Part shown: positions 24,423 to 35,219 of the stretch, piece after piece | How positions within the stretch are numbered: position 1 is the first letter of the stretch | Layout of the letters: each line of letters opens with the position of its first letter | Source: Bryobacteraceae bacterium | GTDB taxonomy: Bacteria; Acidobacteriota; Terriglobia; Bryobacterales; Bryobacteraceae | DNA: 64,000 nucleotides | Assembly (NCBI GenBank): GCA_025056865.1 | Contig: JANWVO010000048.1 | Location: forward strand, 124,001 to 188,000 | Reading direction: 5' to 3' | The notes under the pieces: model-generated | Seen by the model: only the letters and a program-made list of their open reading frames with translations | What the model was told of the DNA's origin: nothing | Database searches by the model: none | Translations under genes and position numbers: made by a program

Positions 24423-26807
24423 ATGAACCTGAGTCTGGACTTCCCGGATCCCCGGCGGGAGGAAGCGCTCGGCCTGGCCCGCCGCGCCGACCTCGACGCT
24501 GCCATCGCCCGCCTGCGGGCGTGGATGGAAGAGCCGAATTCGCCCATCCGCGCCGTGCGTCATCAGCCGGCGCAGCCCGGACGGTTCGAGCCCATTCCCG
24601 AGGAAGTGGCGCCCGTGGTGCGCAAGGTTCTCGAGGAACGCGGTATCCGCCAGCTCTACACGCACCAGGCGGCGGCCTTCCGCGCGCTGGCCGCAGGCGG
24701 CCACATCGCCGTGGTCACGCCGACGGCGAGCGGCAAGACGCTCTGCTACAACCTGCCTGTGCTGAACCGGCTGGTGCACGATCCGGAAACCCGCGCCATC
24801 TATCTGTTCCCCACCAAGGCGCTCTCCGAGGATCAGCTCCACGAGTTCCACTCCACGGTGGAGGCGATGGGTTCCGGCATCCGCGCCTTCACCTACGACG
24901 GCGACACGCCCCAGGATGCGCGCCGCCAGATCCGGGAGCGGGCCAACGTCGTGCTGACCAATCCGGACATGCTCCATGCGGGCATCCTGCCGCACCACAC
25001 GAAGTGGGCGAAGCTGTTCGAGAACCTCCGCTATGTGGTCATCGACGAGCTGCACACCTACCGCGGCGTCTTCGGCAGCCATCTGGCGAACGTGATCCGG
25101 CGGCTGAAGCGCATCTGCGCCTTCTATGGCTCCTCGCCGCAGTTCATCTGCTGCTCGGCGACCATCGCCAATCCGGCGGAGCTTGCCGCCGCGCTCACCG
25201 GCGAGCGCTTCGTGCTCATCGACGACAACGGCGCGCCCAGCGGCGAGAAGTATTTCGTCTTTTACAACCCGCCGGTGGTCAACCGCCAGCTCGGCATCCG
25301 CCGCAGCTATCTGAACGAGACGCGCCGGCTGGCAGCGGAATTCGTGCAGCGCGGCCAGCAGACGCTCGTCTTCGCCAACAACCGGCTGGCGATGGAGGTG
25401 CTCGTCAAGTACCTCAAGGACAGTTGCGCCCGCCCGCCTGCCCCGCCGGACATCGTGCGCGGCTACCGCGGCGGCTACCTGCCCCGGGAGCGCCGCGAGA
25501 TCGAGCGCGGCCTGCGCGACGGCGACATCCGATGCGTGGTGGCGACCAACGCGCTCGAGCTGGGCGTCGACATCGGCTCGCTTGATGTCGTCGTGCTGGC
25601 CGGCTACCCGGGCTCCATTGCCAGCACCTGGCAGCGCGCCGGCCGCGCCGGACGCAGGCTGGGCGTATCGCTGGCGCTGATGATCGCCTCCAGCGCGCCG
25701 CTCGACCAGTACATCGTCGAGCATCCGGAGTTCTTCTTCGAAAGCTCGCCCGAGCACGCGCAGGTCAACCCGGACAACCTCGAGATCCTCATCAGCCACC
25801 TCAAGTGCGCCGCCTTCGAGCTGCCCATCCGCGACGGCGAACGCTTCGGCCCGCACGAGACCGGCGAGCTGTGCCAGTATCTGGCCGAACTCGGCGTCGT
25901 GCATCATTCGGCCGGAGCGTGGCACTGGGTGGCGGATTCCTACCCCGCCGACGCGATCAGCCTGCGCTCGGTCACCAGCGACAACTTCGTTGTCATCGAC
26001 ATCACCGGCGAGGAGCGCGTCATCGGCGAAGTGGCCTTTCCGGCCGCGCTCACCGAGCTGCACGAAAAGGCCATCTACCTGCACGAGGCGAGGCAGTACC
26101 AGGTGGAGCGCATGGACTACGACGGGCGCAAGGCCTATGTGCGGCAGGTCGAGTGCGACTACTACACCGATGCGATCGACTACACGCAGGTGAAGGTGCT
26201 CGAGGAGGCCGCCTCGCGCCCGCTCGAGGCCGCCCGGGCCAGCCACGGCGACGTGCGCGTCAACCGCCAGATCGTCGGCTTCAAGAAGATCAAGTTTTAC
26301 ACGAACGAGAACGTCGGCAGCGGCGCCCTTTCGCTGCCCGAGCAGGAGATGCACACGACGAGCTTCTGGATCCACTTCCCGGCCGCCTTCTGGCAGCCCT
26401 TCCCGCATCTGTCGCCCGCCGAAAGGCTGAACGGGCTCACCGGGCTGGGGCACGCCTTCCGCACCGTGGCGTCGCTGCTGCTGATGTGCGATCCGCGCGA
26501 CCTCGGCGTCGCCATCACCGAGGAGATCGCGCCTCCGGTCACCTGCTTCGAGCCGAACCTCCATCTCTACGACAACTACCCCGGCGGCATCGGGCAGAGC
26601 GCTCCGCTGTTTGAAATGGCGCCACAGCTCCTGGCCGGCGCGCGCGAGCTCATCAGCCGGTGCGCCTGCGAGCACGGCTGTCCGGCCTGCACCGGTCCGG
26701 CTGGCGAAACGGGCGCGCGGGCCAAGGAGGCGGCTCTCGAGATTCTTGCGGCCCTCGGCGCGGGCGCCGCAGGCGCGGGGCTGGAAGCGCGCGGAGCAAA
26801 TCCCTGA
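24423..26807 (+). CDS. mrfA: DEAD/DEAH helicase with DUF1998 domain (MrfA/Hrq1-like)
   Basis: A 794-residue superfamily 2 helicase. Walker A is VTPTASGKTLCYNLP, the DEAH-type box is VVIDELHTYRG, motif III is FICCSATIANP, and motif VI is STWQRAGRAGRR. The C-terminal DUF1998 domain carries the zinc-binding cysteines RCACEHGCPACTGP. This layout is that of Bacillus MrfA/YprA and fungal Hrq1, helicases that repair mitomycin-type DNA damage. The partner nuclease MrfB is not adjacent. ATG 24423 is chosen over an in-frame TTG nine codons upstream, matching the family N-terminus. TerC follows after 144 bases. Confidence 0.88.
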   Translation: MNLSLDFPDPRREEALGLARRADLDAAIARLRAWMEEPNSPIRAVRHQPAQPGRFEPIPEEVAPVVRKVLEERGIRQLYTHQAAAFRALAAGGHIAVVTPTASGKTLCYNLPVLNRLVHDPETRAIYLFPTKALSEDQLHEFHSTVEAMGSGIRAFTYDGDTPQDARRQIRERANVVLTNPDMLHAGILPHHTKWAKLFENLRYVVIDELHTYRGVFGSHLANVIRRLKRICAFYGSSPQFICCSATIANPAELAAALTGERFVLIDDNGAPSGEKYFVFYNPPVVNRQLGIRRSYLNETRRLAAEFVQRGQQTLVFANNRLAMEVLVKYLKDSCARPPAPPDIVRGYRGGYLPRERREIERGLRDGDIRCVVATNALELGVDIGSLDVVVLAGYPGSIASTWQRAGRAGRRLGVSLALMIASSAPLDQYIVEHPEFFFESSPEHAQVNPDNLEILISHLKCAAFELPIRDGERFGPHETGELCQYLAELGVVHHSAGAWHWVADSYPADAISLRSVTSDNFVVIDITGEERVIGEVAFPAALTELHEKAIYLHEARQYQVERMDYDGRKAYVRQVECDYYTDAIDYTQVKVLEEAASRPLEAARASHGDVRVNRQIVGFKKIKFYTNENVGSGALSLPEQEMHTTSFWIHFPAAFWQPFPHLSPAERLNGLTGLGHAFRTVASLLLMCDPRDLGVAITEEIAPPVTCFEPNLHLYDNYPGGIGQSAPLFEMAPQLLAGARELISRCACEHGCPACTGPAGETGARAKEAALEILAALGAGAAGAGLEARGANP

Positions 26808-26951
26808 GCCGCCGCGCCGGTGCGCTATCCTGTGTTCGATCCCGATGTCCGCCAGATCCATGCGGGACCCCAGCGTCCTCCAGACCCGCAGCCATAGGCA
26901 GGGCGAGTCCTCTTTCTGCGTCCGCGGGCGCGTCGAGGGAGGCGCGCGTTG

Positions 26952-27920
26952 ATGGATGCTTCCATCGGAACGCCGCTGCTGTGGGCCGGCTTCACGCTGC
27001 TGATCTTCCTGCTGCTGGCGCTCGACCTCGGCGTCTTCCACCGCCGCGTCCACGTCATCCATCCGCGGGAGGCGTTCCTCTGGTCGGTCTTCTGGATCTG
27101 CCTCGCGCTCGTCTTCAATGCCGGCGTCTGGTACTGGTTCGGCAGGCAGCACGCGCTGGAATTCTTCACCGGCTACCTGATCGAGAAAGCCCTCTCGGTC
27201 GATAACATTTTCGTTTTCATCGTCATTTTCACGTATTTCGCCGTGCCGCAAGAGCTCCACCACCGAGTTCTTTTCTGGGGCATTTTGGGCGCTCTTGTCC
27301 TCCGCGGCATTTTCATCCTGGCAGGCGCGGCGCTCATCCAGAAGTTCCACTGGGTCATTTATGTGTTCGGAGCGTTCCTTATTTTCACGGGCGTGAAGCT
27401 GTTCCTCGACCGCGGCTCCGAAGTGCACCCTGAACAGAATCCCGTCTACCGGCTGTTCCGGCGTTTCGTCCGCAGCACGGCCGGCTACCGCGGCCCGCGC
27501 TTCTTCGTCACCGAAAACGGCGTCCGCCATGCGACGCCGCTGCTGCTCGTGCTGGTCTGCATCGAGGCGACTGATGTCGTCTTTGCGCTGGACTCGATCC
27601 CCGCGATTTTCGCCATAACGCGCGATCCGTTCATCGTTTACACGTCGAATATTTTCGCGATTCTCGGACTGCGCGCGCTTTATTTCCTGCTGGCGGGTAT
27701 CATTCCGAAATTCCGCTTCTTGCGCATCGGGCTGGCCGCGGTGCTGGTCTTCGTCGGCATCAAGATGGTCATCGAAGGGATCGTCGAGATCCCGATCCTC
27801 GTCTCCCTCTCGGTGATCGCCACCCTGCTGACGGTGTCGATTCTCGCCTCCTGGTGGATTCCGGCGCCGGCAGCCGCCGCTCCGCCCGCCCCGGCCCCGC
27901 CCGGCGACGAGCCCCGCTGA
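26952..27920 (+). CDS. TerC/Alx family membrane protein
   Basis: A 322-residue membrane protein with about nine helices. Family motifs with membrane acids: LLALDLGVFHRR, EKALSVDNIFVFIVIF, LGALVLRGIFI and IEATDVVFALDSIPAIFAI. TerC/Alx proteins export manganese or other metals, in some species to load secreted metalloproteins. The ATG at 26952 follows GAGGGAGG; a TTG directly before it is in frame. The Pro/Ala-rich C-terminus is extra. The upstream 140 bases do not show the yybP-ykoY manganese riboswitch core seen before E. coli alx. Confidence 0.93.
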   Translation: MDASIGTPLLWAGFTLLIFLLLALDLGVFHRRVHVIHPREAFLWSVFWICLALVFNAGVWYWFGRQHALEFFTGYLIEKALSVDNIFVFIVIFTYFAVPQELHHRVLFWGILGALVLRGIFILAGAALIQKFHWVIYVFGAFLIFTGVKLFLDRGSEVHPEQNPVYRLFRRFVRSTAGYRGPRFFVTENGVRHATPLLLVLVCIEATDVVFALDSIPAIFAITRDPFIVYTSNIFAILGLRALYFLLAGIIPKFRFLRIGLAAVLVFVGIKMVIEGIVEIPILVSLSVIATLLTVSILASWWIPAPAAAAPPAPAPPGDEPR

Positions 27921-27957
27921 CCGCCCGCCGCGCGGTGTAGGATGTGGGGCACGAGCC

Positions 27958-29166
27958 ATGCGCGCCCTGATGCTTCTTGCCCTGTTCTGCGCCTCCCTGA
28001 CGGCGCAATCCTGGACGCCCCTGTTCAACGGCAAAACGCTCGACGGCTGGGAGGTCTGCAACGGCTACGCCACCTACACGGTGGAAGACGGCGCCATTGT
28101 CGGCACCACGGCCGAAGGCAGCCCGAACAGCTTCCTTTGCACGAAGCGCGAGTTCGGCGACTTCATTCTCGAGTTCGAAACGAAGACCGATCCGGCGCTC
28201 AATTCGGGCGTCCAGATCCGCTCCCACCGCTACCCGGACGAGGGGCCCATCCTCGTGTTCGAGAACGGCCGATGGGTCTCCCGGAAAGTCCCGAAGGGGC
28301 GCGTGTACGGCTACCAGGTGGAGATCGCCAACGAGAAATCCGGCTCCTCCGGCGGCATCTATGACGAGGCGCGCCGCGGCTGGCTCCACAACATCGCCAC
28401 GGACCCGGTGGCTTCGAAAGCGTTCCGGGACAATCAGTGGAACCACTACCGCGTGGAAGCGCGCGGAGACACCATCCGCGTCTGGGTCAATGGCGTGCCC
28501 TGCGCGCATCTGACGGATCCGCTCGACCAGAGCGGCTTCATCGCGCTCCAGGTGCACGCTTACAAAGGCGAGAGGCCGGCGCAGGTCCGCTGGCGCAACA
28601 TCCGCATCCAGGATCTCGGCCGCCACCAATGGCGCCGCATCTGGGACGGCAGCACGTGGACCGGGTGGCGCCACAATGGCGCGGGTCTGGCGGAAATCGT
28701 CGATGGCGCGTTCCGCCTGCGGTCGAAAGAGGACGACCCGCGCATCGCCATGGTACTGAGCGAGCGCAGCTTCCGCGACCTGACGCTGCGGCTGAAATTC
28801 AGAATCCTGAAGGGAAATTCCGGCGTCTTTGTGCGCACAGACCCGGAGAATTACGCGGCCTACGAAGTGGAAGTGGACGCCGAGGCCCGCACGGGCGGCT
28901 TCTGGGAAACAGGGCCGAACGGGCGCAGGTGGGTGACCGGTCCTGAGGACAATGCCGTGGTGCATGCCGGCGAGTGGAACGAGCTGACGGCGTCGCTTCA
29001 CGGCCATCGCATTGTCTTCCACATCAACGGCGTGAAGACGATGGAGCTGCCGAACGACACGCAGGGCCGGCTGGAGGGCGTCATCGGCCTTCAGGCGCAC
29101 GGTGCGAAGCGCCCCACCGAAGTCTGGTTCCGGGACATCGAAATCCTCGAACCCACAAGACATTAA
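27958..29166 (+). CDS. Secreted protein with two DUF1080 (3-keto-disaccharide hydrolase) domains
   Basis: A 402-residue exported protein. Signal peptide MRALMLLALFCASLTAQS, then two concanavalin-like DUF1080 units, residues ~18-220 and ~221-400. The first opens WTPLFNGKTLDGWEVC and contains ILEFETKTDPALNSGVQIRS; the second has LTLRLKFRILKGNSGVFVRT and WNELTASLHGHRIVFHINGV. DUF1080 proteins cleave 3-keto-glycosides or bind glycans. No 3-keto-forming dehydrogenase of the glucose-fructose type is next to it. It is alone on the plus strand and followed by paired terminators. Confidence 0.88.
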   Translation: MRALMLLALFCASLTAQSWTPLFNGKTLDGWEVCNGYATYTVEDGAIVGTTAEGSPNSFLCTKREFGDFILEFETKTDPALNSGVQIRSHRYPDEGPILVFENGRWVSRKVPKGRVYGYQVEIANEKSGSSGGIYDEARRGWLHNIATDPVASKAFRDNQWNHYRVEARGDTIRVWVNGVPCAHLTDPLDQSGFIALQVHAYKGERPAQVRWRNIRIQDLGRHQWRRIWDGSTWTGWRHNGAGLAEIVDGAFRLRSKEDDPRIAMVLSERSFRDLTLRLKFRILKGNSGVFVRTDPENYAAYEVEVDAEARTGGFWETGPNGRRWVTGPEDNAVVHAGEWNELTASLHGHRIVFHINGVKTMELPNDTQGRLEGVIGLQAHGAKRPTEVWFRDIEILEPTRH

Positions 29167-29205
29167 ATGGGGACAGGCCCGCCCGGGCGCGATTTTTTCT
29201 CCACC

Positions 29206-29240
29206 GCAAGAAAAATGGGGTCAGGCGGACCTGACCCCAT
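29206..29240 (-). terminator. Intrinsic terminator of ahcY
   Basis: Perfect 11-bp stem ATGGGGTCAGG / CCTGACCCCAT (29215-29225, 29230-29240) with a CGGA loop. On the minus strand it is followed by TTTTTCTTG. It lies 55 bases downstream of the ahcY stop codon. Confidence 0.8.
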
Positions 29241-29263
29241 TCATGACTCCTGACGGAACGCGG

Positions 29264-29290
29264 AAGGGGCAGAGCGGCCTGCCCCCTTTT
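29264..29290 (+). terminator. Intrinsic terminator facing the DUF1080 transcript
   Basis: Stem GGGGCAG / CTGCCCC (29266-29272 with 29279-29285), extendable past a bulged C, followed by CTTTTC. It ends 4 bases before the ahcY stop codon at 29295, so the two convergent units are separated by back-to-back terminators. Confidence 0.6.
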
Positions 29291-29294
29291 CAGA

Positions 29295-30725
<1,431 letters not shown>

Positions 30726-30745
30726 TGCCTGTCTCTCCTGGATGA

Positions 30746-30779
30746 ATTGTATCGTCCCATCACGATACGTTGATATAAT
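30746..30779. promoter_or_regulatory. Divergent promoter/operator region between ahcY and the ArsR-methyltransferase gene
   Basis: A perfect 7-bp inverted repeat GTATCGT-CCCATC-ACGATAC occupies 30749-30768. Just right of it is a consensus -10 box TATAAT (30774-30779) for the plus-strand gene, whose ATG follows 15 bases later. On the minus strand TACAAT (30751-30746) is a good -10 box for ahcY and overlaps the left arm. A protein bound here would cover both promoters, as expected for an autoregulated ArsR repressor. Confidence 0.65.
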
Positions 30780-30794
30780 ACCAGACGGGCTCGC

Positions 30795-31751
30795 ATGGCG
30801 TCCATCCTCCGCGCAATGAAAATCCTGGCGGATCCAACGCGCATCCGCATCGTCCGCCTTCTGGCGCGCGAGGAGCTGGCGGTGGCGGAGTTGCAGGACA
30901 TCCTGCTGATCGGGCAAAGCACGCTCAGCTCGCATCTGGCGCAGCTTCGGCAGGCGGGCCTGGTGGAAGACCGCAAGTCCGGCAAGCATGTGCGGTACAG
31001 CCTGCGCCGCCCTGCGCCGGGGCCGCTGGAAGCGCTGATGGAAGCCGCGGCGGGCGAGCTGCCGGAGACGCAGCGCGACGAAGAGGCGCTGGCGCTGGTT
31101 CTCGAACGGAGGCGCGAGAAGACGCGCGCGTTCTTCGATGAACTGGCGGGCAAGTTCGGCCGGCAGTGGATGCCTGGCCGCTCGTGGCGGGCGGTCGCGG
31201 AGGCGCTGCTCGCGCTGCTGCCGCCGCTCGACGTGGCCGACCTCGGAGCCGGCGAGGGAGCCGTCGCGTTCCTGCTGGCGAAACGGGTACGGCATGTGAT
31301 CGCCGTGGACAGCTCGCCGCAGATGGTCGACTACGGCCGTCGGCTGGCCGCCGAGCGCGGAGTGGAGAACGTTGAATACCGGCTGGGGGATCTGGAATCG
31401 CTGCCCCTGAAAGCGCACTGCGTGGACGCCGCGGTTTTCTCGCAGTCGCTGCACCACGCGCAGCATCCGGAGAGGGCCATTGCCGAGGCGCACCGCATTC
31501 TCAGGCCCGGCGGTCGCGTCGTGGTGCTGGATCTGAACCGGCACGGCCGCGAGGAAGCGCGCGAGCTCTATGCGGACGAGTGGCTGGGCTTTTCGGAGGT
31601 GGAGCTGCGCGGGTTCCTGCGCGGAGCTGGCTTCGAAGGGATCGAGACCTCGGTGGTCTGGCGCGACGAGCAGCCGCCGCACTTCGAAACCATCTTCGCC
31701 ACGGGGGTGAAAGCGGAGCCGGCGCGGGGCGGCGCGCGGGCGTTCCTGTAG
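30795..31751 (+). CDS. ArsR-type HTH regulator fused to a SAM-dependent methyltransferase
   Basis: A 318-residue two-domain protein. Residues 1-75 form an ArsR winged helix ([40 protein letters not shown]); no cysteines lie in the metal-sensing helix, so it is not a metal sensor. Residues ~105-305 form a class I methyltransferase: [16 protein letters not shown] (motif I at 149-155), [16 protein letters not shown], and [17 protein letters not shown]. Fusions of this type are known near methionine-cycle genes. Position opposite ahcY suggests that SAM or SAH bound by the methyltransferase domain is the effector. It ends 2 bases from the convergent LacI gene. Confidence 0.88.
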   Translation: MASILRAMKILADPTRIRIVRLLAREELAVAELQDILLIGQSTLSSHLAQLRQAGLVEDRKSGKHVRYSLRRPAPGPLEALMEAAAGELPETQRDEEALALVLERRREKTRAFFDELAGKFGRQWMPGRSWRAVAEALLALLPPLDVADLGAGEGAVAFLLAKRVRHVIAVDSSPQMVDYGRRLAAERGVENVEYRLGDLESLPLKAHCVDAAVFSQSLHHAQHPERAIAEAHRILRPGGRVVVLDLNRHGREEARELYADEWLGFSEVELRGFLRGAGFEGIETSVVWRDEQPPHFETIFATGVKAEPARGGARAFL

Positions 31752-31753
31752 GC

Positions 31754-32758
31754 CTAGCGCAGCGGCGGCGTCGATTCGCCCGGCCGCAGCTCGCACTTCA
31801 GCACGATGTGGCGCGGCGCGGGCGAGGTGATCTTGCCTTCCATCCGGTCGATGAGCAGGTTGGCCGCCTCGGCGCCGATCTGGTAGGTGGGCTGGGCGAC
31901 GCAGGTAAGCCGCAGGCCGAACGATTGCAGCAGCTCGACGCAGTCGAACGTGGCCAGGGCGACATCCTGCGGACATCGCAGCCCCAGTTCGCGCATCGCC
32001 TGAAGCACGCCCGCGGCGGTGAGATTGTTGGCAGCGAAGACGGCCTCCGGGCGCGGCTCGGCACGGAGGGCGCGCAGAGCGGCCTGCCGTGCCCCGGCCA
32101 CGCGGAAATCGCCAGGATAATCCACAGGCTCCAGCCCCAGGCGTTTCATGGCGCGCCGGTAGCCGCGCAGGCGGTCTGCGGCGACGTACATACCCGGCGT
32201 GCCGCCGACGAAGGCGATGCGGCGGTAGCCGAGCGATGCGAGGTAAGAGATGGCTTCTTCCACTGCCTCGGCGTTGTTCACCGTCACCGAGTCCACGCGC
32301 ACGCCGCTGGGCCGGCGGTCCAGGCAGACGATCGGCCTGCCTTCTTTCAGCGCCCGCTCCAGATGCGGGCGGCGCCCGCGCTCGGCGGCGGTGACCACCA
32401 TCATGCCTTCCGCGCGCCAGGATTCGAACAGCTCGAAGAGCCGCTGCTCCCGCTCGAGTTCATCGTCCGTGTTGTAGGTGGCCAGGAAGTAGCCGCGCTG
32501 AAGCACCGCCGCCTCGGCGCCGCGGACGACCTCGGAGAAGAACGGGTTGGTGATGTCGCTGATCACCATCCCGATCATCCGCGAGCGGCGCGACTTCAGG
32601 CTGCGCGCGATCGGATTGGGCCTGTAGCCGAGCCGCCGGATGGCGTCCTCCACGCGCGCCCGCGTGGCATCGCTCACCCGGGCCGTGCCGGCGATGACAT
32701 GGCTCACGGTGCCGACGCTGACTCCGGCCAGCTCGGCGACATCCTTGATCGTGGGCAT
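31754..32758 (-). CDS. LacI family transcriptional regulator
   Basis: A 334-residue LacI/GalR repressor. The HTH is [22 protein letters not shown] with hinge [19 protein letters not shown]. The periplasmic-binding-protein-like core has [38 protein letters not shown] and [17 protein letters not shown]. It starts at ATG 32758. The ligand is presumably a sugar but is not readable. It lies 59 bases downstream of the alpha/beta-hydrolase on the same strand, which may be its target or operon partner. Confidence 0.93.
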   Translation of the reverse strand: MPTIKDVAELAGVSVGTVSHVIAGTARVSDATRARVEDAIRRLGYRPNPIARSLKSRRSRMIGMVISDITNPFFSEVVRGAEAAVLQRGYFLATYNTDDELEREQRLFELFESWRAEGMMVVTAAERGRRPHLERALKEGRPIVCLDRRPSGVRVDSVTVNNAEAVEEAISYLASLGYRRIAFVGGTPGMYVAADRLRGYRRAMKRLGLEPVDYPGDFRVAGARQAALRALRAEPRPEAVFAANNLTAAGVLQAMRELGLRCPQDVALATFDCVELLQSFGLRLTCVAQPTYQIGAEAANLLIDRMEGKITSPAPRHIVLKCELRPGESTPPLR

Positions 32759-32817
32759 TCGACTGCCGCGCGGTTCACTGCCGCGCTTGCGCGAAAGAAT
32801 ACCACAGCGGCGTCCTG

Positions 32818-33747
32818 TCAGAGGATTTCTTCCAGAAACCTCCATGCCTTCTCCCGCACCTCCGCCGGGAAATCGTGTCCGCAGTCGGGAAACTCCGCAA
32901 CAAGCCTCCCGCGGGGGAACCGTACGCGCACCGCGTCCAGCGTCTCCCGCACGCCGCGCACGTCGAAGTTGGCATCCCGCAGCGGCGCATTGACAAACAC
33001 TGCGCGCGGGGCGATCAGCTCCAGCACGTCGGTGAAATCGAACGGCATCTTTGCAGGGTCGCATCCGAACTGCGAGCAGATGCGCGGCATGTAGCCGCTA
33101 TGGCTCCAGCCGCGCAGGTCGCCGCCCATGTAGCGGCGGAAACTGGTGAACCCGCAACTGGTGACCACCGCCGCGACGCGCGGCTCGAACGCGGCAAGAA
33201 ACAGCGCGTTGTGCCCGCCCAGCGAGTGGCCCACGGCGGCGATCCTGCCGTCGACGCCCGGCAGCGAGGCCAGCAGCCGCACGGCCTGCGCGTGGTTCAC
33301 GATGCCTTTCATCGTGGCGCTGGCATATCCGCGGGCATAGGGGTCGCAGCGGTACTCGCCGAAGTTCGGGTAGTCCGGCGCCAGCGCGGCCCATCCGCGC
33401 AGGGCGAGCTCCTTCGCGGAGTGCAGCTCCGCGCGGCCTCCGAGGCCGGCCGGTTCGTCCTTGCCGATCTTCGTCGTCTGGTGCAGGCACAGCGCCGCGG
33501 GCCTTTTCGGATGCGGACGGTCCGGCAGCAGCAGCCAGGCCGGAACAGAATCACCGGGTTCTGATTCAAACAGAATGCGCTGCCTCGTGTAGCCCGTTTC
33601 GCGCCATTCCCCGTCCTGCCGCCACCGTGCAGGGCCCCCGAGCCGGGGCATGGGGCCCATCACGCGCTCGAGCGCCGCCAGCCGCGCGCGCCGGGACGCA
33701 CCGGCCAGTTCGAGCAGAAACGCGCGCCGCGAAGCGTCCATTGCCAT
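32818..33747 (-). CDS. Alpha/beta-hydrolase (dienelactone-hydrolase / AXE1-like)
   Basis: A 309-residue esterase/peptidase-fold protein. The nucleophile is in AAVGHSLGGHNALFLAAF, the acid in VFVNAPLRDANFDV, and the His in EFPDCGHDFPAEVRE. The N-terminal 30 residues (MAMDASRRAFLLELAGASRR) are not a typical signal peptide, so it is probably cytoplasmic. KRPAALCLHQTTKIGKDEP forms the oxyanion strand. It starts at ATG 33747, 11 bases after GGAGG; ATG 33741 is an alternative. It is upstream of the LacI gene on the same strand and divergent from the propeller gene. Confidence 0.82.
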   Translation of the reverse strand: MAMDASRRAFLLELAGASRRARLAALERVMGPMPRLGGPARWRQDGEWRETGYTRQRILFESEPGDSVPAWLLLPDRPHPKRPAALCLHQTTKIGKDEPAGLGGRAELHSAKELALRGWAALAPDYPNFGEYRCDPYARGYASATMKGIVNHAQAVRLLASLPGVDGRIAAVGHSLGGHNALFLAAFEPRVAAVVTSCGFTSFRRYMGGDLRGWSHSGYMPRICSQFGCDPAKMPFDFTDVLELIAPRAVFVNAPLRDANFDVRGVRETLDAVRVRFPRGRLVAEFPDCGHDFPAEVREKAWRFLEEIL

Positions 33748-33844
33748 CACACTAGCCGCCTCCCTGCGCTCCTGCAAGCAGGCCCGCGGCCGCCCGCGGA
33801 GCCGGGGCCTTACGCCCGCGCGCCGGCGGGTGCAGAATGAGGCT

Positions 33845-34825
33845 ATGCAGCGCCGGCTTCTCCTCCTCAGCCTTGCGGCGGCTTTCCTGCCTGCCGCCGC
33901 GCAGGTGCTCATCCTCCACAAGGGCGACGACTCGCTCGGCGTCTACGATCCCGGCACCGGCAGGCTGGTGGCGAAGATCCCCACGGGCGCGAAGCCGCAC
34001 GAGTTCACGGTCACGCCGGACGAGCGCCTCGCCTTCGTCAGCAACTACGGCGTCGACTCCTACACCGAAGACCGGCAGGGCGGCAACACGCTCACGGTGA
34101 TCGACCTCGCGCAGCGCAGGCCGGCCGGGGAGATCGCGCTCGGCCAGTACCACCGCCCGCATGGCATCCGGCTGGGCCGCTCCGGCCGTCTGTACGTCAC
34201 CTGCGACTTTCCGCCCGCGCTCGCCGTCGTCGACAGCCGCAGGCAGCGCCTGCTGCATGCGATCCCCGTCAGCGGGAAACTCCCCCACATGGTGGCCGTC
34301 ACGGCCGATGAGCGGCAGGCGTGGACCGCGGACTCGGGCTCGGGCACGGTGAGCGTCGTCGACCTGCGCAACCGGCGGCAGCGCGGGTCCATTGCCGTTG
34401 GCGGGGTGCCCATGGGCATTGCGCTCTCGCCGGACGAGAAGACGCTCTACGTCGGCACGCGCACCGACAACGCCGTGGTCGTGGTCGACGCCGTCACCAA
34501 CACGGTGAAGCGCAGGATCGGAGTGCCCGGCCAGCCCTCGCGCGTGATCGTCTCGCCCGACGGCCGTTGGGTCTACGTGTCGCTGATCGAGTCCGGTGAA
34601 GTCGCCATCGTGGACGCCTCCACGCTGCTCGAGGTCCGGCGCGCCCGCGTGGGTTCGCACGCCGAGGGCATCCAGTTGGATCCGGAAGGAAGCACGCTGT
34701 TCGTTTCCGCGCAGGGCGACAACCGGACGGTGCGCTTCCGGCTGCCGTCGCTTGAGGTGATGACGGTGTTCGAGACCGCGGCACGGCCGGACCCCGTCTA
34801 TCTGCTGCGCGGAGCGCGGCGGTAG
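33845..34825 (+). CDS. Secreted YncE-like seven-bladed beta-propeller
   Basis: A 326-residue exported protein: signal peptide MQRRLLLLSLAAAFLPAAAQ, then about seven YncE/YVTN-type blades, e.g. GDDSLGVYDPGTGRLVAKI, SGSGTVSVVDLRNRRQRGSI, GVPMGIALSPDEKTLYVG and GQPSRVIVSPDGRWVYVS. Family members are periplasmic or extracellular binding proteins of mostly unknown ligand. It has no obvious operon partner: a small membrane-protein gene converges on it 5 bases downstream, and the hydrolase is divergent upstream. Confidence 0.85.
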   Translation: MQRRLLLLSLAAAFLPAAAQVLILHKGDDSLGVYDPGTGRLVAKIPTGAKPHEFTVTPDERLAFVSNYGVDSYTEDRQGGNTLTVIDLAQRRPAGEIALGQYHRPHGIRLGRSGRLYVTCDFPPALAVVDSRRQRLLHAIPVSGKLPHMVAVTADERQAWTADSGSGTVSVVDLRNRRQRGSIAVGGVPMGIALSPDEKTLYVGTRTDNAVVVVDAVTNTVKRRIGVPGQPSRVIVSPDGRWVYVSLIESGEVAIVDASTLLEVRRARVGSHAEGIQLDPEGSTLFVSAQGDNRTVRFRLPSLEVMTVFETAARPDPVYLLRGARR

Positions 34826-34830
34826 GCCTT

Positions 34831-35127
34831 TCAGAGAGCCGTTCCGGTCCAGATTCCGGCCGCGAAAGCGGCCAGAGCGGCGGTGAGGACGCCCAGCCAG
34901 AACAGCACGTAGCCCCGGCTGCCGATGCGGACCCCTTCTTCGCTGAGGAGATCCCCCGCGGCAGGCGCGGGTGGTGGAGAAGCGAGTTCGGCCAGCCTCT
35001 TCTCCAGCGCGTCCGCCGCCTCGTCAAAAGCGCGCCGCGAAGGCTCCATCTGGCAAAGGGCCGCAGTGACTGACTCGTGGAACGCCCCCTCCAGCAAGCG
35101 GACGGCTTCGAGCGGCGACGCCTTCAT
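34831..35127 (-). CDS. Small tail-anchored-type membrane protein, hypothetical
   Basis: A 98-residue protein starting MKASPLEAVRLLEGAFHES at 35127; an in-frame start at 35205 adds 26 unlikely residues. The N-terminal ~70 residues are helical and acidic, with a Pro/Ala linker. One hydrophobic helix at the C-terminus (GYVLFWLGVLTAALAAFAAG) would leave the bulk in the cytoplasm. No family is recognised. It is divergent from the sugar dehydrogenase gene. Confidence 0.6.
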   Translation of the reverse strand: MKASPLEAVRLLEGAFHESVTAALCQMEPSRRAFDEAADALEKRLAELASPPPAPAAGDLLSEEGVRIGSRGYVLFWLGVLTAALAAFAAGIWTGTAL

Positions 35128-35219
35128 TCCGAAAAGAAAGTGCCCGGACGCCGGAGAAATTCTCGCGGCAGGAGGGAATGAAGCGGTCTTCACGTGCCCT
35201 GGCACGGCCGGACGGTAGA

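Noticed and set aside
26808-26951. yybP-ykoY manganese riboswitch before the TerC gene
   Set aside because: The expected paired loops with conserved bases could not be traced in the 140-base spacer.
24390-28061. 1223-codon minus-strand frame opposite the helicase, TerC and DUF1080 genes
   Set aside because: Charged low-complexity product, no domain, and antisense to three well-supported genes. It is a codon-bias shadow.
29167-29214. An additional terminator just after the DUF1080 stop (GCCC-N4-GGGC then TTTTTT)
   Set aside because: The stem is only 4-5 bp with a very tight loop; the two stronger hairpins that follow are better supported.
30726-30794. SAH or SAM riboswitch before ahcY
   Set aside because: The spacer is only 69 bases, shared by two promoters, and is explained by a protein-binding palindrome.
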